This document shows, one piece after another, positions 1 to 8,187 of a DNA stretch of 64,000 nucleotides. The stretch covers positions 1 to 64,000 of the forward strand of contig CALDUK010000019.1 of the NCBI GenBank assembly GCA_937924905.1, read 5' to 3'. This stretch comes from an uncultured Paracoccaceae bacterium. GTDB taxonomy: Bacteria; Pseudomonadota; Alphaproteobacteria; Rhodobacterales; Rhodobacteraceae. The notes under the pieces were generated by a model, which did not search any database, was not told the DNA's origin, and saw only the letters and a program-made list of their open reading frames with translations. The number at the start of each line of letters is the position of its first letter. The stretch's first letter is position 1. Made by a program: the position numbers and the translations under genes.

Positions 1-1261
1 CATGGCCCGCTTGCGCATAGATCATGACCGCGTCGATCACCAACGGATCCAACTTCCATTTCCACCAATCGCCCTTTTTGCGGCCATCGCGATAGGGGCT
101 GTCGCGAAGTTTGAGCATAACACCTTCGGCCCCGTTTTCACGTGCTTTTGCTCGCAGGGTGCCAAGCGTTTTCCAATCATCAAACGGCAAAAGATCCGAG
201 GTGCGAAGCGGCAAATCCGGCGGGCAATCGGCCAACAATCCGTCCAGCACCCGTCGCCGTTCGCGGTGGGGCAAGGGCCGTATATCGGCGCCGTCGATTT
301 CCAGTACATCATAGGCGCGCAGGACAACGGGGGCGTCCGCCAACAGCTTTTTCGGCACGGTCTTTCGCCCGATACGTTTTTGTAACGCATTGAAATTCAT
401 GGGTGTTTCGTCGGAATAGTTCCAAGCCAAAAGCTCGCCATCCAGCACGGTGCCGGGGGGCAGAAAGTCGGTCAAAGCCGTCAGTTCGGGGAACCGGTCG
501 GTCATCAGTTCCTCGCCCCGCGACCAGACAAAATGCGTGCCACCGCGCAAAATCACCTGTCCCCGGATGCCGTCCCATTTGTATTCAGCGGTCCAGTCTT
601 CGGGCGGGCCAAGTGTGGTTGCGTCGTTGTCCAATTGATAGGCCAGATAGAACGGATAGGGCTTGGAAAGATCGGCCTGCGGATCGGGGGCCAGAATCAG
701 ATTCTCGAAGCTGATATTCTGAGGCGTCCAGTCGCCCATCAGGCGGTGCGCAAGTTCGGGTTCGTCAATGCCGGTGGCGCGGGACAGCGCGCGGGTCATC
801 AGTTTCTGGCTGACGCCCAGGCGAAAGCCACCTGTGATCAACTTGTTGAAAACAAAGCGTTCTGACGTTCCGAACCGATCCCATGCGGCCAGCACAGCGG
901 CCTTTCGGGCGGCTTCGTCTTCGCCTTTCAAAGCTATGATTTCGGCAATCTGCGCGCTTAAGGAAATGTCGCTGGATTGCGTTGGTTTGGGCAGAACAAG
1001 TGCGATGGTTTCGGCCAGATCCCCGACCACCGGATAGGCTTCTTCGAACAGCCAGAGGGGCAGTCCGGCGCGTTCGGCGGCCCATTCGCGCAAGCGGGTT
1101 GTGGTGACGCTGCGTTTGGGTCTGCGGCCCGAGAAAAGCGCGATGGTCCAGAGCCGGTCATCGTCTGGAACCTCTTGAAAATAAAGGGAAAGCGCATCGA
1201 CCTTGGCCGTGGTGCGGGTCGTTTGATCGAGGGTTTCGAACAACTGAGCGAAGCGTTTCAT
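1..1261 (-). CDS. ATP-dependent DNA ligase (bacterial LigB/LigC-like), 3' end cut by window edge
   Basis: Seals DNA nicks using ATP through a lysine-AMP intermediate. About 420 N-terminal residues are visible of a family usually near 520-540. The first 200 residues form the DNA-binding domain. The adenylation motif EYKWDGIRGQ places the catalytic lysine near residue 228, and the later motif EGVMLK lies near residue 385. The reading frame runs off the left edge, so the OB-fold end is missing. The ATG at 1259-1261 is the only good start before an upstream in-frame stop; its ribosome site is weak. This ligase class normally travels with a metallo-beta-lactamase-fold exonuclease and an Lhr-type helicase. 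No exonuclease gene lies upstream here; the partners may be left of the window. Confidence 0.9.
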   Translation of the reverse strand, partial: MKRFAQLFETLDQTTRTTAKVDALSLYFQEVPDDDRLWTIALFSGRRPKRSVTTTRLREWAAERAGLPLWLFEEAYPVVGDLAETIALVLPKPTQSSDISLSAQIAEIIALKGEDEAARKAAVLAAWDRFGTSERFVFNKLITGGFRLGVSQKLMTRALSRATGIDEPELAHRLMGDWTPQNISFENLILAPDPQADLSKPYPFYLAYQLDNDATTLGPPEDWTAEYKWDGIRGQVILRGGTHFVWSRGEELMTDRFPELTALTDFLPPGTVLDGELLAWNYSDETPMNFNALQKRIGRKTVPKKLLADAPVVLRAYDVLEIDGADIRPLPHRERRRVLDGLLADCPPDLPLRTSDLLPFDDWKTLGTLRAKARENGAEGVMLKLRDSPYRDGRKKGDWWKWKLDPLVIDAVMIYAQAGH

Positions 1262-2069
1262 TGGAACCGATCGTCGGGCGTGGCGGTGAAAAAGCGGGGA
1301 CTATCGCCCATGTTGGGTGACCTAACTGTCCAAAGACAAAAGGCAAATCTGCCTGCCGCCCCACTGCGCGCGCTGCGGTGAGACAAGGTTAACCTATCTG
1401 TGCGACAGTCGGGATGTGAAGCGGCGTTGCAAGCCGTCTGACGGGCGTGTCTTTGCCCGCCAGCGCGGGCGACGTTTGCGCAGTCAAAAAACCGGCGCGT
1501 TGAGACGCCCCCATTATATCTGCTGGCGGATTTCGCGCGAGTGGACCCTGACCGTTTGGTCAAATCACCTCTGGCGCCGAAAGGCTGCGTCGGGGGTTTT
1601 TGTGCATGAAGAATGCGCGTGGGGCTGGTTTTTGAGGCTGCGATGTGGGGGGATGGACGTCATTTTATCCATGGCTGACGCGGTCGGGGCACCTGTGCAA
1701 TGACGGCGCCGCCTGTCGGGAGAATGGGCCCACGCGTTCGCGGATGCCGGCCGCATTGCTGTTAGGACGGTCATGCGGTCTGGGGGATAAACGGGCTGAC
1801 GCGATAACAGTGTCCACCGCCGTAGCTGCGCGACGGTGTTTCATTTCAGGGGCAGAAGCGGGCCGATGTGATCACGATTGCCCGCCGCAACCGTGTTTCA
1901 GCCGTCAGCACAGACGAGCCGGTGAGGCCGCAGCGCCAACTTTGGCGGCCTGTTGCAAATTCGGTTCAGACGACGGAACAGGTGCAGGAACACACATCAC
2001 GCTGGCCATACCCATCACCACGCGCGGCCAGCCTTTAAAACGCCAGCCGCGGTGCCGATCTCGCGGGTG
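1262..2069. other. 808-bp stretch without a convincing gene
   Basis: This stretch lies between the ligase start and the chrR stop. Every open frame is short, rich in Arg, Cys and Trp, and lacks a ribosome site or family resemblance, so I call no gene. It holds a GC hairpin (GCCCGC, 4-nt loop, GCGGGC at 1455-1470) and a perfect inverted repeat TGACC-N4-GGTCA at 1549-1562 that could be a regulator site. No tRNA cloverleaf or terminator with a T-run was seen. The ligase promoter should lie near its right-hand part or close to 1262. Confidence 0.6.
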
Positions 2070-2726
2070 CTAAATCCCCAGAAACGGTTGTGCGATCCGG
2101 GGCATCAGGCCTTTGAAGCGGAGCGGTGCGTCGGTTGCGGCGAGGCAGATGCAGTCTTCGCCCGCGACGGCGACGGGGGTGTGGTGCAGGTCTTCGTTGG
2201 CGACTTCGACGTCGCCGCGACCGAAGTGGCCGTCATCGTCTTCGAAAGCGCCTTTCAGCACCATAGTCAGTTCCAGCCCGCGGTGGCCGTGATCGGGCAT
2301 GGCCGTGCCGCCGGGGATGCGCAGCAGGCGCACCTTGTCTTCGCCCGCCGTTTTCAGGACCGCCTGCATCACGCCGCCGCCAAGCGAGCGCCATTTGACC
2401 TTGTCGAGGTCGCCGCCGACATAGTCTTGCAAAGGCGTCGGAAACACATCGTCTTTCGAGCGATTTTCCACCCAGGGGGCGTCCGGTTTGTCGGGCATCG
2501 CGTCGATCAGCGCGAAGGTCTGATCAAGCGCGTGGTCGCTGAGTTGCACCACTTCGCACTGGTCCACCATTGCGCCGCCGACCGCCTCGTAGGCTTCGGA
2601 GCGTGCGCGGCAGTCGTCGCACATCGACACATGGGTTGCGACCACAAGGCTGAAGCCTTCGTCCAGCGAGCCAGCGGCATAGGACATCAGCAATTCGTCG
2701 GTCAGGTGGTGTTTAATGTTACTCAT
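2070..2726 (-). CDS. chrR: Anti-sigma factor ChrR, zinc-binding ASD plus cupin
   Basis: ChrR binds and silences the ECF sigma factor RpoE in the cytoplasm and releases it when singlet oxygen is present. The 218-residue protein has the N-terminal zinc anti-sigma fold with His7, His32, Cys36 and Cys39 (motif HVSMCDDC) and a C-terminal cupin with PDHGHRGLE near residues 144-152 and HHTP near 181. These match the zinc ligands described for Rhodobacter sphaeroides ChrR. The start at 2726 follows AGGA by 9 nt. An upstream in-frame ATG at 2744 overlaps the rpoE stop, but its product would carry six extra residues absent from the family. The gene sits 14 nt behind rpoE, so the two are cotranscribed. 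Confidence 0.95.
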   Translation of the reverse strand: MSNIKHHLTDELLMSYAAGSLDEGFSLVVATHVSMCDDCRARSEAYEAVGGAMVDQCEVVQLSDHALDQTFALIDAMPDKPDAPWVENRSKDDVFPTPLQDYVGGDLDKVKWRSLGGGVMQAVLKTAGEDKVRLLRIPGGTAMPDHGHRGLELTMVLKGAFEDDDGHFGRGDVEVANEDLHHTPVAVAGEDCICLAATDAPLRFKGLMPRIAQPFLGI

Positions 2727-2740
2727 TTTAACTATTCCTA

Positions 2741-3301
2741 TCATCCCATCGTGTGGCGCAGCCGTTCCAACGCCAGACGAATTCTCGATTTGATCGTTCC
2801 AAGCGGCAATCCGGTGGCGTCTGCAATCTGGGCATGACTGAGATCGCCGAAATAGGCCGCTTGAATTAGGTCTCGTTGTTTCTCGGGCAGGGCCGCGATG
2901 GCGTCCGCCAGTTTCTTGCTTTCTTGCCGAAATGACATCACATCGGCCTGGTCTGGTTCCGCCTCGGGCCCCCATGCCAGGTCTTCCGGCTCGGGGCGTC
3001 GCATGCGGCGAAACGCGTCGATCTTTCGGTTTCGGGCGATGGTGAACACCCAGGTCGAGACGCTGGCCCGCGAAGGGTCAAACATATGCGCCTTGGTCCA
3101 TAGGGTCGCCATGACCTCTTGCGTGCACTCCTCGGCCAAACCTTCGTTTGCGCCTGATTTCATCAAAAACGCCTTTACCCGTGGGGCGAAATGGCGAAAC
3201 AGTTCGGCGAATGCCTGACGATCCTTGTGGTCACGGATCGCCGCGACAAGCGCGACAAGATTGTCGTTTTCCGACGTTTGAGGCGTTTCAACAGAAGGCA
3301 T
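2741..3301 (-). CDS. rpoE: ECF sigma factor RpoE (ECF11 type, singlet-oxygen response)
   Basis: Directs RNA polymerase to singlet-oxygen response genes when freed from ChrR. The 186-residue product has sigma region 2 (FAELFRHFAPRVKAFLMKSG through STWVFTIARNRKIDAFRR) and region 4 (ALPEKQRDLIQAAYFGDLSH then GLPLGTIKSRIRLALERLR). The frame stays open to an ATG at 3430, but the likely promoter -10 element lies at 3378-3383, so that longer start would not be transcribed. An ATG at 3370 would be nearly leaderless. The ATG at 3301, preceded by a GGTGG-like site, gives the usual protein length. chrR follows by 14 nt. Confidence 0.93.
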   Translation of the reverse strand: MPSVETPQTSENDNLVALVAAIRDHKDRQAFAELFRHFAPRVKAFLMKSGANEGLAEECTQEVMATLWTKAHMFDPSRASVSTWVFTIARNRKIDAFRRMRRPEPEDLAWGPEAEPDQADVMSFRQESKKLADAIAALPEKQRDLIQAAYFGDLSHAQIADATGLPLGTIKSRIRLALERLRHTMG

Positions 3302-3377
3302 CTTGCGGCCACCATACCCCGGCGGCTGCTGACGTACAGACGCATCCTTAATCAAACTCTTCGTCGGCATTTGTAAG

Positions 3378-3407
3378 GTCTTACGCCCTGCCGCGTTGTT
3401 CGGATCA
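3378..3407 (-). promoter_or_regulatory. RpoE-type promoter driving rpoE-chrR (autoregulation)
   Basis: Reading the minus strand, TGATCC (3407-3402) is followed by an 18-nt spacer and TAAGAC (3383-3378). TGATCC with a TA-rich -10 at this spacing fits the R. sphaeroides RpoE (ECF11) promoters as I recall them. It implies positive autoregulation and a start site near 3371. Confidence 0.75.
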
Positions 3408-3431
3408 CTCGCGGTGAAGTTTTTTATCATT

Positions 3432-3461
3432 TGATCCGTTTCCGGGCGGCAGCCGTAGGTA
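3432..3461 (+). promoter_or_regulatory. RpoE-type promoter of the divergent five-gene operon
   Basis: TGATCC at 3432-3437, an 18-nt spacer, then TAGGTA at 3456-3461, running on into TATAAG. It lies 25 nt from the -35 of the rpoE promoter and drives the genes from 3499 to 8110. The leader to the first ATG would be about 30 nt. Confidence 0.7.
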
Positions 3462-3498
3462 TAAGCACGAGCCAGACGGCAGGGACACGGAGAACTTT

Positions 3499-4794
3499 AT
3501 GCCTTTTGAATCAGGGACTGACGCGCGACGTCGGATCGCGGTCGTTGGTGCCGGCATATCGGGGATGGGGGCTGCTTATCATCTTGCTGCGAAGAATACC
3601 GTTTGTTTGCTGGAAGCCGAGCCGCGTCTGGGCGGGCATGCGCGCACGGTGATCGCCGGAAAGCGCGGGGATCAGCCGGTGGATACAGGCTTTATCGTGT
3701 TCAACGAACATACGTACCCGAACATGGTGCGTCTGTTTGACGAGCTGGATGTCCCGGTGGCCGAAAGCAACATGAGTTTCGGCGTGTCCGCGCGCGGGGG
3801 CCGGTTTGAATATGCGCTGAACAGCATCGACAGTATTTTTGCCCAGCGCCGCCGCGCCTTTGATCCGCGGTTTCTGCGGATGGTGCGGGACATCATGGCG
3901 TTCAACAAACGCGCCGAGGCGACGGTGACGCCCGGCATGACCATCGGTGATCTGGTGTCGGCCCTTGGGTTGGGGCGCTGGTTTGTGGACCATTACCTGA
4001 CGCCGTTTTCCGGCGCGATCTGGTCGACACCAAAGGTGCGCATTCTGGATTTCCCCGCCGACACGATGGTTCAGTTCTTTCGGAACCATGGGATTCTGGA
4101 CTGGAACGACAATCATCAGTGGTACACGGTCGACGGCGGGTCGGTGGAATATGTCAGACGCCTTGGCGCTGCGATGGAAGCCCGCGGTGTGGATATCCGG
4201 CTGAACGCCCGGACCGAGGCCGTGCGGCGCACATCGCTTGGGGTTGAGATCAAGGTTGCCGGTGCCGATTGGGAGCCGTTTGACGATGTGGTTTTTGCCA
4301 CCCATGCCGATGACACGCTGCGCCTGTTGACCGATGCGACCGGGGTTGAGCAGACCGCTTTGTCGGCGGTCACCTATCAGCCGAACCGGGCCGTGTTGCA
4401 CGCCGACACAAACGCAATGCCAAAGCGGCGCAAGGTCTGGTCGTCCTGGTGTCATGTGGCCAGCGGCCCCGGCGCGGATGCCCCGATTGAGCTGACCTAT
4501 TGGATGAATTCGCTGCAACCGATCCCGCAGGATGATCCGCTGTTCGTGACGCTGAACGCGCAAGGCACGATCCGCGAGGAACTGATCCATGATGAAACCG
4601 TGTTCCGGCACCCCGTCTTTGATCAGGCGGCGGTGACCGCCCAGGACACGGTGCGCGCGATCAATGGTCAGAACCGGACGTGGTTCTGTGGCGCCTGGAT
4701 GCGCCATGGGTTTCACGAAGACGGTCTGGCCAGCGCCGTTGAGGTTGCAAACCTGATTGAAGCGCAAAGCCAGATGGGGCTTGCTGCTGAATGA
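3499..4794 (+). CDS. NAD/FAD-dependent amine-oxidase-like oxidoreductase (COG2907 type)
   Basis: A 431-residue flavoprotein. The N-terminal dinucleotide fold is clear (VVGAGISGMGAAYHLA, followed by the acidic strand LLEAEPRLGGHA), and a C-terminal FAD contact region contains WFCGAWMRHGFHEDGLASA. It opens the RpoE-controlled operon; GGAGAA lies just before the ATG. As I recall, the R. sphaeroides gene in this position (RSP1091) is needed for furan fatty acid formation and has been called UfaD, a fatty-acyl dehydrogenase acting on methylated acyl chains. The same role here is inference. The next gene overlaps by 4 nt. Confidence 0.85.
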   Translation: MPFESGTDARRRIAVVGAGISGMGAAYHLAAKNTVCLLEAEPRLGGHARTVIAGKRGDQPVDTGFIVFNEHTYPNMVRLFDELDVPVAESNMSFGVSARGGRFEYALNSIDSIFAQRRRAFDPRFLRMVRDIMAFNKRAEATVTPGMTIGDLVSALGLGRWFVDHYLTPFSGAIWSTPKVRILDFPADTMVQFFRNHGILDWNDNHQWYTVDGGSVEYVRRLGAAMEARGVDIRLNARTEAVRRTSLGVEIKVAGADWEPFDDVVFATHADDTLRLLTDATGVEQTALSAVTYQPNRAVLHADTNAMPKRRKVWSSWCHVASGPGADAPIELTYWMNSLQPIPQDDPLFVTLNAQGTIREELIHDETVFRHPVFDQAAVTAQDTVRAINGQNRTWFCGAWMRHGFHEDGLASAVEVANLIEAQSQMGLAAE

Positions 4795-5543
4795 GCCAGG
4801 TCGAGCACATAAAGGGAACGACGTTCCACGGCCGGAAAGGCGAGACGCAAAACGCGTTTCGCTATTCGGTCGATTATGTGTTGTTGGACGCTGAACGCGC
4901 GCCGCGTGCGCCCTGGCTGTTCGGGCGAAACCGGCGCAATGTGGTGTCGTTGATGGACCGTGACCATGGGGGCGCACCGGGCGCAGGCCGCGGCGCGGCC
5001 TGGGTGCGCGAGGTTCTGTCGGGCCTGCCGGTTGAGGTCAACCGGATCGAGTTATTGGCGCAGCCGCGTGTCCTGGGCCATGTGTTCAACCCCGTGGCGT
5101 TCTGGCTGGTCTATGACAATGCCGACGCTCTGCGGGTTGTGATTGCCGAGGTGACGAACACGTATCGCGACCGGCATTCTTATCTGTGCCACCGCGATGA
5201 CTTTCGGGCGATTACCAGCGCTGACACGCTGACGTCGCAGAAAATCCTGCATGTCTCGCCGTTTCAACCGGTTGAGGGCGGGTATCAGTTTCGTTTTGAC
5301 ATCACGCGCGACCGGGTTGGCATCTGGATTGATTACACCGCTGGCAACGGCGGGTTGCTGGCGACGCTGACCGGCAAGCGGGTGGCTTTGACCAATGCAG
5401 GTCTTCTGAGCGCTTTTCTGCGCCGTCCCTTCGGGTCGCGCCGCGTTCTGGGGCTGATCCATTGGCAGGCGCTGAAGCTTTGGTGGAAGGGCGTCGCGTT
5501 CCGGTCGCGCCCCGAACCGCCTGAGGCGGAGGTGTCGCGATGA
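4791..5543 (+). CDS. DUF1365 family protein
   Basis: A 250-residue member of DUF1365 (COG3496). It begins in an ATGA overlap with the preceding oxidoreductase. The family signature is visible: FHGRKGETQNAFRYSVDY at the start, then RVLGHVFNPVAFWLVYD and EVTNTYRDRHSYL, and a C-terminal FGSRRVLGLIHWQALKLWWK. No catalytic function is established. DUF1365 genes almost always sit beside a COG2907 oxidoreductase and often a cyclopropane-fatty-acid-synthase-like methyltransferase, which suggests a job in modifying membrane acyl chains. No such methyltransferase is in this window. Confidence 0.85.
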   Translation: MSQVEHIKGTTFHGRKGETQNAFRYSVDYVLLDAERAPRAPWLFGRNRRNVVSLMDRDHGGAPGAGRGAAWVREVLSGLPVEVNRIELLAQPRVLGHVFNPVAFWLVYDNADALRVVIAEVTNTYRDRHSYLCHRDDFRAITSADTLTSQKILHVSPFQPVEGGYQFRFDITRDRVGIWIDYTAGNGGLLATLTGKRVALTNAGLLSAFLRRPFGSRRVLGLIHWQALKLWWKGVAFRSRPEPPEAEVSR

Positions 5544-6793
5544 GCCAGCGGTTCTTCCCCTATGCGGTGTTTGGCGGGCTTTTGGCGATGGCCGGGCTGC
5601 CGATTTATATTCATGCGCCCAAGTTCTATGTCGATGAATACGGCGCGTCGCTGGCCGCGTTGGGCGCGGTTCTCTTTGGTCTGCGCTTGCTGGATGTTGT
5701 GCAGGACCCGGTGCTGGGCTGGCTGTCGCGGCGTTTGTCGGACAAGCGCGGACTGGCGGTTGCCTGTGCGACTGCCGTAATGGCTTTGTCGATGATCGGG
5801 CTGTTTGCGGTGCGCCCCCCGGTCGCCCCGTTGATCTGGTTTGCGCTGATGCTGGCCGGACTTTTTTCGGCCTTCAGCTTTTTGACGATCAGTTTTTACG
5901 CGCAAGGCGTCGCGGTGGCCAAACACCTGCCAGGGGACGGCCATGTCCGGCTGGCGGGCTGGCGCGAAACCGGCGCTTTGCTGGGCGTGTCGCTGGCTTC
6001 GGTTTTGCCGGTGGCCCTGTTGGGTGTGACCCCTGCCCCGTTTGCGGTGTTCGCAATGATCTTTGCGGCCCTTGCCGTGTTGGCCGTGATCGCGATGCGC
6101 GGCGCCTGGACGCCCGGCGGCCATACCCGCGAGGCCAGCTTGCGCCCCATTCTGGCCGATCCGATCGCACGCCGTTTGCTGGTGATTGCCCTGTTGAACG
6201 CAACCCCCGTGGCGGTCAGTTCGACCCTGTTTCTGTTTTTCGTCGAAAGCCGGTTGGATGCGCCCGGATGGGAAGGGCCATTGTTGCTGTTGTTCTTTCT
6301 GGCCGCGGCTGCAAGCGCGCCGGTCTGGAGCCGGGTGGCGCAGGCGCGTGGTGCAAAATGGACGCTGATGCTGGGCATGGTTCTTGCGATTGCGTCCTTT
6401 GGCTGGGCTGGCACGCTGGGCGCGGGTGATGCCCTGGCCTTTGCAGTGATCTGCCTTGTCTCGGGGGCGGCACTTGGCGCGGATATGACGCTGTTGCCTG
6501 CGCTTTTTGCCGCGCGCACTGCCGAGGTCGCGCCCGAAGCCGCCGAAGGTTTCGGCCTTTGGTCCTTTGTTTCAAAATTCTCACTTGCCTTTGCTGCGGT
6601 GGTGCTTTTGCCCCTGCTTGACGCCGCGGGGTTCAAAGCAGGTGAGGTTGCCCAATCCGAGCAGGCGCTATTTACCCTATCAATGAGTTACGCGGTTTTG
6701 CCCTGCGTCCTGAAAGTCGGTGCTTTGGTGCTGCTTTCCATGACGTCCCTGGACGATGTCCGGGGGACCGCACTGACAAGAGGAACATCGTGA
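5540..6793 (+). CDS. MFS transporter, GPH-like
   Basis: A 417-residue integral membrane protein with about 12 hydrophobic helices. A cytoplasmic-loop motif (LDVVQDPVLGWLSRRLSDKRG) resembles the glycoside-pentoside-hexuronide branch of the major facilitator superfamily. The start overlaps the DUF1365 stop by 4 nt, and the stop overlaps the next gene. In the RpoE operon a lipid or lipid-derived substrate is more likely than a sugar, but the sequence does not show the substrate. Confidence 0.8.
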   Translation: MSQRFFPYAVFGGLLAMAGLPIYIHAPKFYVDEYGASLAALGAVLFGLRLLDVVQDPVLGWLSRRLSDKRGLAVACATAVMALSMIGLFAVRPPVAPLIWFALMLAGLFSAFSFLTISFYAQGVAVAKHLPGDGHVRLAGWRETGALLGVSLASVLPVALLGVTPAPFAVFAMIFAALAVLAVIAMRGAWTPGGHTREASLRPILADPIARRLLVIALLNATPVAVSSTLFLFFVESRLDAPGWEGPLLLLFFLAAAASAPVWSRVAQARGAKWTLMLGMVLAIASFGWAGTLGAGDALAFAVICLVSGAALGADMTLLPALFAARTAEVAPEAAEGFGLWSFVSKFSLAFAAVVLLPLLDAAGFKAGEVAQSEQALFTLSMSYAVLPCVLKVGALVLLSMTSLDDVRGTALTRGTS

Positions 6794-7371
6794 TGGATAT
6801 CTTTTCGTTTCTGATTGGCGTGATCGCCATGGTCGCTGTCTTTTGGATGGTCAGCCGCAGGATGGATTTTCTGGCGCAAACGCCCGGCGATTACGCGGTT
6901 GGCCCCACCTTTGATATTCGCCGCGTGCTGAATGGCCCGCTGTTGTGCGACGGGATCATTTACGGGCCGACAGGCCGTGTGTCGTCACGGTTTACCGCGC
7001 GTTTTGACGCCCAGTGGACCGGCAATTCGGGCGTGATGCGCGAGCATTTTGTCTATGACAGCGGCAGCGAGCAGCATCGCGAATGGCGGCTGAGCGTTGA
7101 CGAAACCGGCCGGATCACCGCCGATGCCGACGATCTGGTGGGCGCGGGCACCGGCACCCAGCACGGGTCGGGCGTGCGCCTGAATTATCGGATCAAGCTG
7201 CCCGAAGGCGGCGGTGGCCACAAGTTGGATGTGGTGGACTGGATGTATTTGCTGGATAATGGCACGATTATGAACCGCAGCCAGTTCCGCAAGTTCGGGT
7301 TCAAGGTTGGCGAATTGGTGGCCACCATGCGCCCCGATCCGGCGGCGGCAGCCAAACGGGAGGCAGCGTAA
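6793..7371 (+). CDS. DUF3833 family membrane-anchored protein
   Basis: A 192-residue protein with one N-terminal hydrophobic helix (residues 4-20) and a soluble beta-rich remainder resembling DUF3833. FDIRRVLNGPLLCDGIIYGP and WMYLLDNGTIMNRSQFRKFG are the conserved-looking stretches. The ATG at 6793 overlaps the MFS stop; a GTG one codon earlier is equally possible. Function is unknown. Membership in the singlet-oxygen operon suggests a role in handling modified lipids at the membrane, which is inference only. Confidence 0.8.
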   Translation: MDIFSFLIGVIAMVAVFWMVSRRMDFLAQTPGDYAVGPTFDIRRVLNGPLLCDGIIYGPTGRVSSRFTARFDAQWTGNSGVMREHFVYDSGSEQHREWRLSVDETGRITADADDLVGAGTGTQHGSGVRLNYRIKLPEGGGGHKLDVVDWMYLLDNGTIMNRSQFRKFGFKVGELVATMRPDPAAAAKREAA

Positions 7372-7375
7372 CCTT

Positions 7376-8110
7376 ATGCGGGATTGGCCCAACACACGCT
7401 ATTGGCTTGTCGGTGCAAGTCAGGGTCTGGGTCGGGCCGTGGCGCATGAATTGTCGAAAACCGGTGCCGAGGTGATCCTGAGCGCGCGCAGCGGCGACGC
7501 TTTGGAAGAGCTGGCGGGCGAATTGCCCGGCAAATCGCATGTGGTCACGGTGGATGTTGGCGACGACGCCAGCGTCGCCGCCGCTGCCGAGGCCGTGGGC
7601 GAGATTGACGGAATGGTCTTTCTGGCCGGTTTGTACTGGCCGATGACCGCCGCCGATTTCGACGGCGACAAGGCAGCGTCCATGCTGGATGTGAACCTGA
7701 CAGGTGCGGCGCGCGTTTTGGGCCATGTTCTGCCACCGATGGTGGCCCGCGACCGGGGCCATATTGTGCTGACCGGGTCGCTGTCCGGGTTTCGGGGTTT
7801 GCCTGGGGCCAATGGCTATGGCGCGTCGAAAGCCGGGATTATGTCGATGGCCGAGACGCTATACGCCGACTTGCGCACCACCGGCGTGGATGTGCAGTTG
7901 ATCAACCCGGGCTTTATCAAGACGCGCCTGACCGAGAAGAACGCGTTTTCCATGCCGTTCATCATGGAGCCCGAGGCGGCAGCAAAGCTGTATGTGGACC
8001 ATATGCAAGGCGATGATTTCGGGCGGAACTTTCCCCGCCATTTCGGTGCGATGTTCCGGCTGAGCCAGTTTCTGCCCGATTGGGTGTATTACCGGTTGTT
8101 CGGGACATAG
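7376..8110 (+). CDS. Short-chain dehydrogenase/reductase, last gene of the RpoE operon
   Basis: A 244-residue classical SDR. The cofactor site reads WLVGASQGLGRAVA, and the catalytic Ser and Tyr-x3-Lys are in LTGSLSGF and GYGASKAGI. The frame is open further upstream, but the ATG at 7376 gives a normal SDR N-terminus and follows GGGAGG. The gene starts 4 nt after DUF3833. Substrate unknown; by position it may reduce a keto or aldehyde product of oxidised lipids. Confidence 0.88.
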   Translation: MRDWPNTRYWLVGASQGLGRAVAHELSKTGAEVILSARSGDALEELAGELPGKSHVVTVDVGDDASVAAAAEAVGEIDGMVFLAGLYWPMTAADFDGDKAASMLDVNLTGAARVLGHVLPPMVARDRGHIVLTGSLSGFRGLPGANGYGASKAGIMSMAETLYADLRTTGVDVQLINPGFIKTRLTEKNAFSMPFIMEPEAAAKLYVDHMQGDDFGRNFPRHFGAMFRLSQFLPDWVYYRLFGT

Positions 8111-8124
8111 GATGCGCGGCATGG

Positions 8125-8174
8125 CTGGGGGACGCTGTCCCCCAGACCCCCTGAAGTATTTTCAGGTCATTGGA
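8125..8174. repeat. Hairpin plus conserved tail; copy 1 of an intergenic repeat
   Basis: A perfect 9-bp stem CTGGGGGAC/GTCCCCCAG with a 3-nt loop (8125-8145) is followed by a 29-nt tail (8146-8174) containing GAAGTATTT and CAGGTCATTGG. The tail matches positions 34539-34567 on the other strand at 27 of 29 bases. It lies between two convergent genes and could also act as a terminator. Confidence 0.7.
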
Positions 8175-8187
8175 AGCGGTTCGGGTT

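Noticed and set aside
1416-1703. A 95-codon frame in the long gene-free region
   Set aside because: Rich in Arg and Trp, no ribosome site, no resemblance to known proteins, and overlapped by equally poor frames.
1262-2069. Possible tRNA or CRISPR repeats in the large intergenic region
   Set aside because: No T-loop consensus (GTTCGAnnC with matching stems) and no regular direct repeats were found.
2741-3430. Long rpoE form starting at 3430
   Set aside because: The start is upstream of the likely promoter, so it would not be in the mRNA; the family length fits the start at 3301.
3511-4977. A 488-codon minus-strand frame across the FAD oxidoreductase and DUF1365 genes
   Set aside because: Composition is unlike a real protein; both plus-strand genes beneath it have strong family motifs.
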